In this document: positions 43,255-45,524 of the stretch, piece by piece
Position numbering within the stretch: the stretch's first letter is position 1
Layout: the number at the start of each line of letters is the position of its first letter
NCBI RefSeq assembly: GCF_013035315.1
Contig: NZ_WQHP01000014.1
Span: forward strand, 1 to 45,524
DNA: 45,524 nt
Source of the DNA: Ruegeria arenilitoris
GTDB taxonomy: Bacteria > Pseudomonadota > Alphaproteobacteria > Rhodobacterales > Rhodobacteraceae
Direction of reading: 5' to 3'
Made by a program: the position numbers and the translations under genes
The notes under the pieces: model-generated
Seen by the model: the letters and a program-made list of their open reading frames with translations, nothing else
The model's database searches: none
What the model was told of the DNA's origin: nothing

Positions 43255-43875
43255 ATGTCCCACGTGCATGAGTATTTTTCGATTTTTTCACAGGACTTTG
43301 CGCTTCCGACACTCTTTCTCGCATTGTTCCTGGAAACACTGGGCTTACCTATTCCCGGTGAAACAGTTCTGATTTCCAGCGCCGCTATTGCAAGCCAGGG
43401 CGACCTCAACATTTTTCTGGTGGTAATCGTCTCAGTTGCGGCGTCGATGGCAGGTGACAACGTTGCGTATTTCATTGGTCGCCGATTTGGCCGCAAGGTC
43501 ATTCTCACATATGGGACAAAAATAGGGATCACACAGGAAAGATACGAAAAAGCTGAGCAGGCAACTGAACGCTTCGGTGCTTATGTTGTTGTCGTTGCTC
43601 GGTTCTTTATCTTACTGCGTCAGCTAAACGGTCTCGTGGCCGGCGCCACGGGAATGCCTTGGCAAACATTTGTTCTGGCTAATGCAATCGGATCACTGCT
43701 TTGGGTAAGCTTCTGGACAACACTTGCATATAAACTCGGTCAGAATGTCTCGTTGCTTCCTTGGGTGACTCACCATTTAGCAATGGTAGCCAGCATTGCG
43801 GTTGTAATGACCTTGTTGCTTATGGCTGTACTATTTGTCCGTGCTAGGCATGTTGGCAGAGACAAAAGCGTTTAA
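43255..43875 (+). CDS. DedA-family membrane protein
   Basis: The 206-residue protein has four to five hydrophobic segments and the DedA/SNARE-associated (VTT) pattern. Supporting stretches are LFLETLGLPIPGETVLISSAA, GDNVAYFIGRRFGRKVI, FGAYVVVVARFFILLRQLNGLVAGATGM and LGSLLWVSFWTTLAYKLG. DedA proteins are undecaprenyl-phosphate or phospholipid transporters/flippases. There is no visible operon partner. Confidence 0.88.
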   Translation: MSHVHEYFSIFSQDFALPTLFLALFLETLGLPIPGETVLISSAAIASQGDLNIFLVVIVSVAASMAGDNVAYFIGRRFGRKVILTYGTKIGITQERYEKAEQATERFGAYVVVVARFFILLRQLNGLVAGATGMPWQTFVLANAIGSLLWVSFWTTLAYKLGQNVSLLPWVTHHLAMVASIAVVMTLLLMAVLFVRARHVGRDKSV

Positions 43876-44085
43876 CTCGACAACAAACTACACTCCGCTT
43901 TTTGATCAACTGTTCTCGAAAATCCAATCACTTTGAAAGCATATCGCTTTGGACCCATCCAACCTTGAATTCGAGCATATTGTTGTCCTGATTGAAACTC
44001 TGGTCCCGGACGCGACCCAGCTTTCTTGACGTACAAGGAGCGTGCGTATTGACTGAATGCGAGCTTGGAAGGAGCCCGAGGCAAC

Positions 44086-45390
44086 ATGGCAATTATTGGA
44101 TTGGTGACAATTGTACTCGTTGTTGTGTCTCTCCTGACAGGCCGCGTAACTCCAGTCATAGCATTAATACTATTTCCGCTCGCAGGAGCGTTATTGGCGG
44201 GTTTCGGTCCTACAGATTTGTCGGAGTTCTTTAACTCAGGTCTACTTCGAGTTGCGCCGGTCGCCACGATGTTCATCTTTGCGATACTCTTCTTCGGCAT
44301 CTTGCAAGACACAGGCCTTTTTCGCCCGATTATCAATTGGATCATCGAGGCGACCGGGGGCAACGCGGTGGCAATTACCGTTGCAACAGCAATGGTCGGC
44401 GCTCTGGCCCATCTGGATGGCGCTGGAGCAACGACATTTCTTCTAACTGTTCCGGCCCTGCTACCACTTTACGTCGGGCTTGGGATGAACCGGTATTTGA
44501 TGTTGATGATGCTATGCTTGGGTGCCGGCCTGGCGAACATGCTTCCTTGGGCAGGACCATTGGGCAGAGCTTCTGCTGTCTCGGGTATTGATCTGACTGT
44601 GCTTTGGCACCCTCTGATACCCATCCAGATTATCGGGTTGGTGCTGTTGGCGGGATTTGCGGTTGTCATGGGACTACGCGAGAAACGCATAATGTCTCGA
44701 GCAACAGGAACGGATTCTCCGACTGGCAGCATGGCACAATACGCCTTGAAGGTGACTGACGAAGAATTGGCTCTGGAACGCCCTCAACTCATTTTTGTAA
44801 ACGGTGGATTGTTTTTGGCGACGGTCGTGGCGCTCGTGGTGGGTTTGCTGCCGCCTGCGTTTCTCTTCATGATCTCTCTTTCTTTGCTTCTACTCGTTAA
44901 TTACCGCGACGTGGACAGCCAAATTAACCGAATGAAAGCGCATGCGCCTTCTGCGCTGACAATGGCTACAATTATCTTTGCTGCTGGGGCGTTCCTAGGC
45001 CTTATGGACGGTACAGGAATGCTCCGGGTCATGGCTGAGCAGTTAGTCGAGATCTTGCCTGAAAGCGTTGTACCAACATTACATATTTGGGTCGGGCTGA
45101 TCGGCGCACCACTTGAGTTGGTGCTCAGCACGGACGCATTTTACTTTGGTTTGATGCCGGTGATGCTAGAAGTTGTGGAACCAACTGGCGTACCAACCGA
45201 AAGCATTGTCTATGCGATGCTCATCGGCAATATCATTGGCACCTTCATCAGCCCGTTTTCACCCGCCCTTTGGCTTGCACTTGGGTTGGCCGGTGCAAGC
45301 ATGGGGCGGCACATTCGGTACTCGCTGCTCCCGTTGTGGCTGTTCTCAATCGCAGTTTTTGGGGTCGGTTTTTTGTTGGGTTTGTATTGA
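44086..45390 (+). CDS. CitMHS-family transporter (metal-citrate:H+ symporter-like)
   Basis: The 434-residue protein has about twelve membrane segments in two similar halves. VTPVIALILFPLAGALLAGF and GALAHLDGAGATTFLLTVPALLPLYVGLGM are typical of the CitMHS group within the ion-transporter superfamily. ATG 44086 has a GAGG site; TTG 44065 is an unlikely alternative. Citrate or a related carboxylate, possibly metal-complexed, is the expected substrate. The last 134 bases of the window after its stop hold nothing recognisable. Confidence 0.87.
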   Translation: MAIIGLVTIVLVVVSLLTGRVTPVIALILFPLAGALLAGFGPTDLSEFFNSGLLRVAPVATMFIFAILFFGILQDTGLFRPIINWIIEATGGNAVAITVATAMVGALAHLDGAGATTFLLTVPALLPLYVGLGMNRYLMLMMLCLGAGLANMLPWAGPLGRASAVSGIDLTVLWHPLIPIQIIGLVLLAGFAVVMGLREKRIMSRATGTDSPTGSMAQYALKVTDEELALERPQLIFVNGGLFLATVVALVVGLLPPAFLFMISLSLLLLVNYRDVDSQINRMKAHAPSALTMATIIFAAGAFLGLMDGTGMLRVMAEQLVEILPESVVPTLHIWVGLIGAPLELVLSTDAFYFGLMPVMLEVVEPTGVPTESIVYAMLIGNIIGTFISPFSPALWLALGLAGASMGRHIRYSLLPLWLFSIAVFGVGFLLGLY

Positions 45391-45524
45391 TACAGATCCA
45401 AGAAGCACAGCAACAGACTTGGGACGACTGTTTTCTGGAAGACGCGTGGTTGGCAGGTCGCAGCCCAATGCGACCATTCACAGCTACTTTACGCTATAGT
45501 TTGCCCAGTCATACGCTGCGATAG

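Overview
The window looks like chromosomal DNA of a marine roseobacter-type alphaproteobacterium (Rhodobacteraceae). This is inferred from gene content: a DddD-type DMSP enzyme, a non-pyrrolysine MttB-family protein, Rieske and trimethylamine-dehydrogenase-like enzymes for N-methylated compounds, a copper operon with a CopC/CopD pair, moderate-to-high G+C, and dense operons joined by ATGA overlaps. No rRNA, tRNA, CRISPR array, transposase or phage gene was seen.

Layout. 1-1829: the end of a two-partner-secretion outer-membrane transporter (TpsB) and a coupled secreted protein with 30-residue Pro-rich repeats. 1872-6846: an envelope operon on the minus strand (secreted metallo-beta-lactamase-fold hydrolase, 599-aa membrane protein, HupE/UreJ-like protein) divergent from a TetR regulator, with tandem palindromic operators between them. 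7169-8872: an aldo/keto reductase, then the decayed C-terminal half of an IclR regulator. 8873-21359: a large sugar cluster. The minus-strand arm encodes a ribose-type ABC importer and a UxaA-family sugar-acid dehydratase. The plus-strand arm encodes GntR, sugar dehydrogenase, FucU mutarotase, lactonase, two different FAH-family enzymes, an aldehyde dehydrogenase and an SDR. Together they spell out a non-phosphorylating route for L-fucose (to pyruvate + L-lactate) and, in parallel, D-arabinose (to 2-oxoglutarate).

21395-27833: a LysR regulator divergent from a GMC oxidoreductase and a DddD-like double CoA-transferase fused in frame to a class III aminotransferase. The aminotransferase lacks its usual N-terminus and is cut by an in-frame TAG six codons after its PLP lysine. 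27898-37535: a seven-gene minus-strand operon (PotBCAD-like importer, TMADH-like flavoprotein, Rieske oxygenase, MttB-like methyltransferase) facing a BetI-like TetR, with a perfect 8-bp-arm operator between them. This looks like a catabolic system for an unidentified N-methylated (betaine-like) compound.

37642-38877: a class III nucleotide cyclase. 39025-42884: a copper/envelope-stress operon (CpxP-like, small His/Cys protein, DUF411, cytochrome c, CopC, CopD) divergent from a Crp/Fnr regulator, with an internal CsoR-like palindrome. 43255-45390: a DedA protein and a CitMHS-type transporter.

The strongest points for follow-up are the interrupted DddD-aminotransferase gene, the Rieske/TMADH/MttB operon of unknown substrate, the dual fucose/arabinose cluster built on a UxaA-family dehydratase, and several unusually clear operators.
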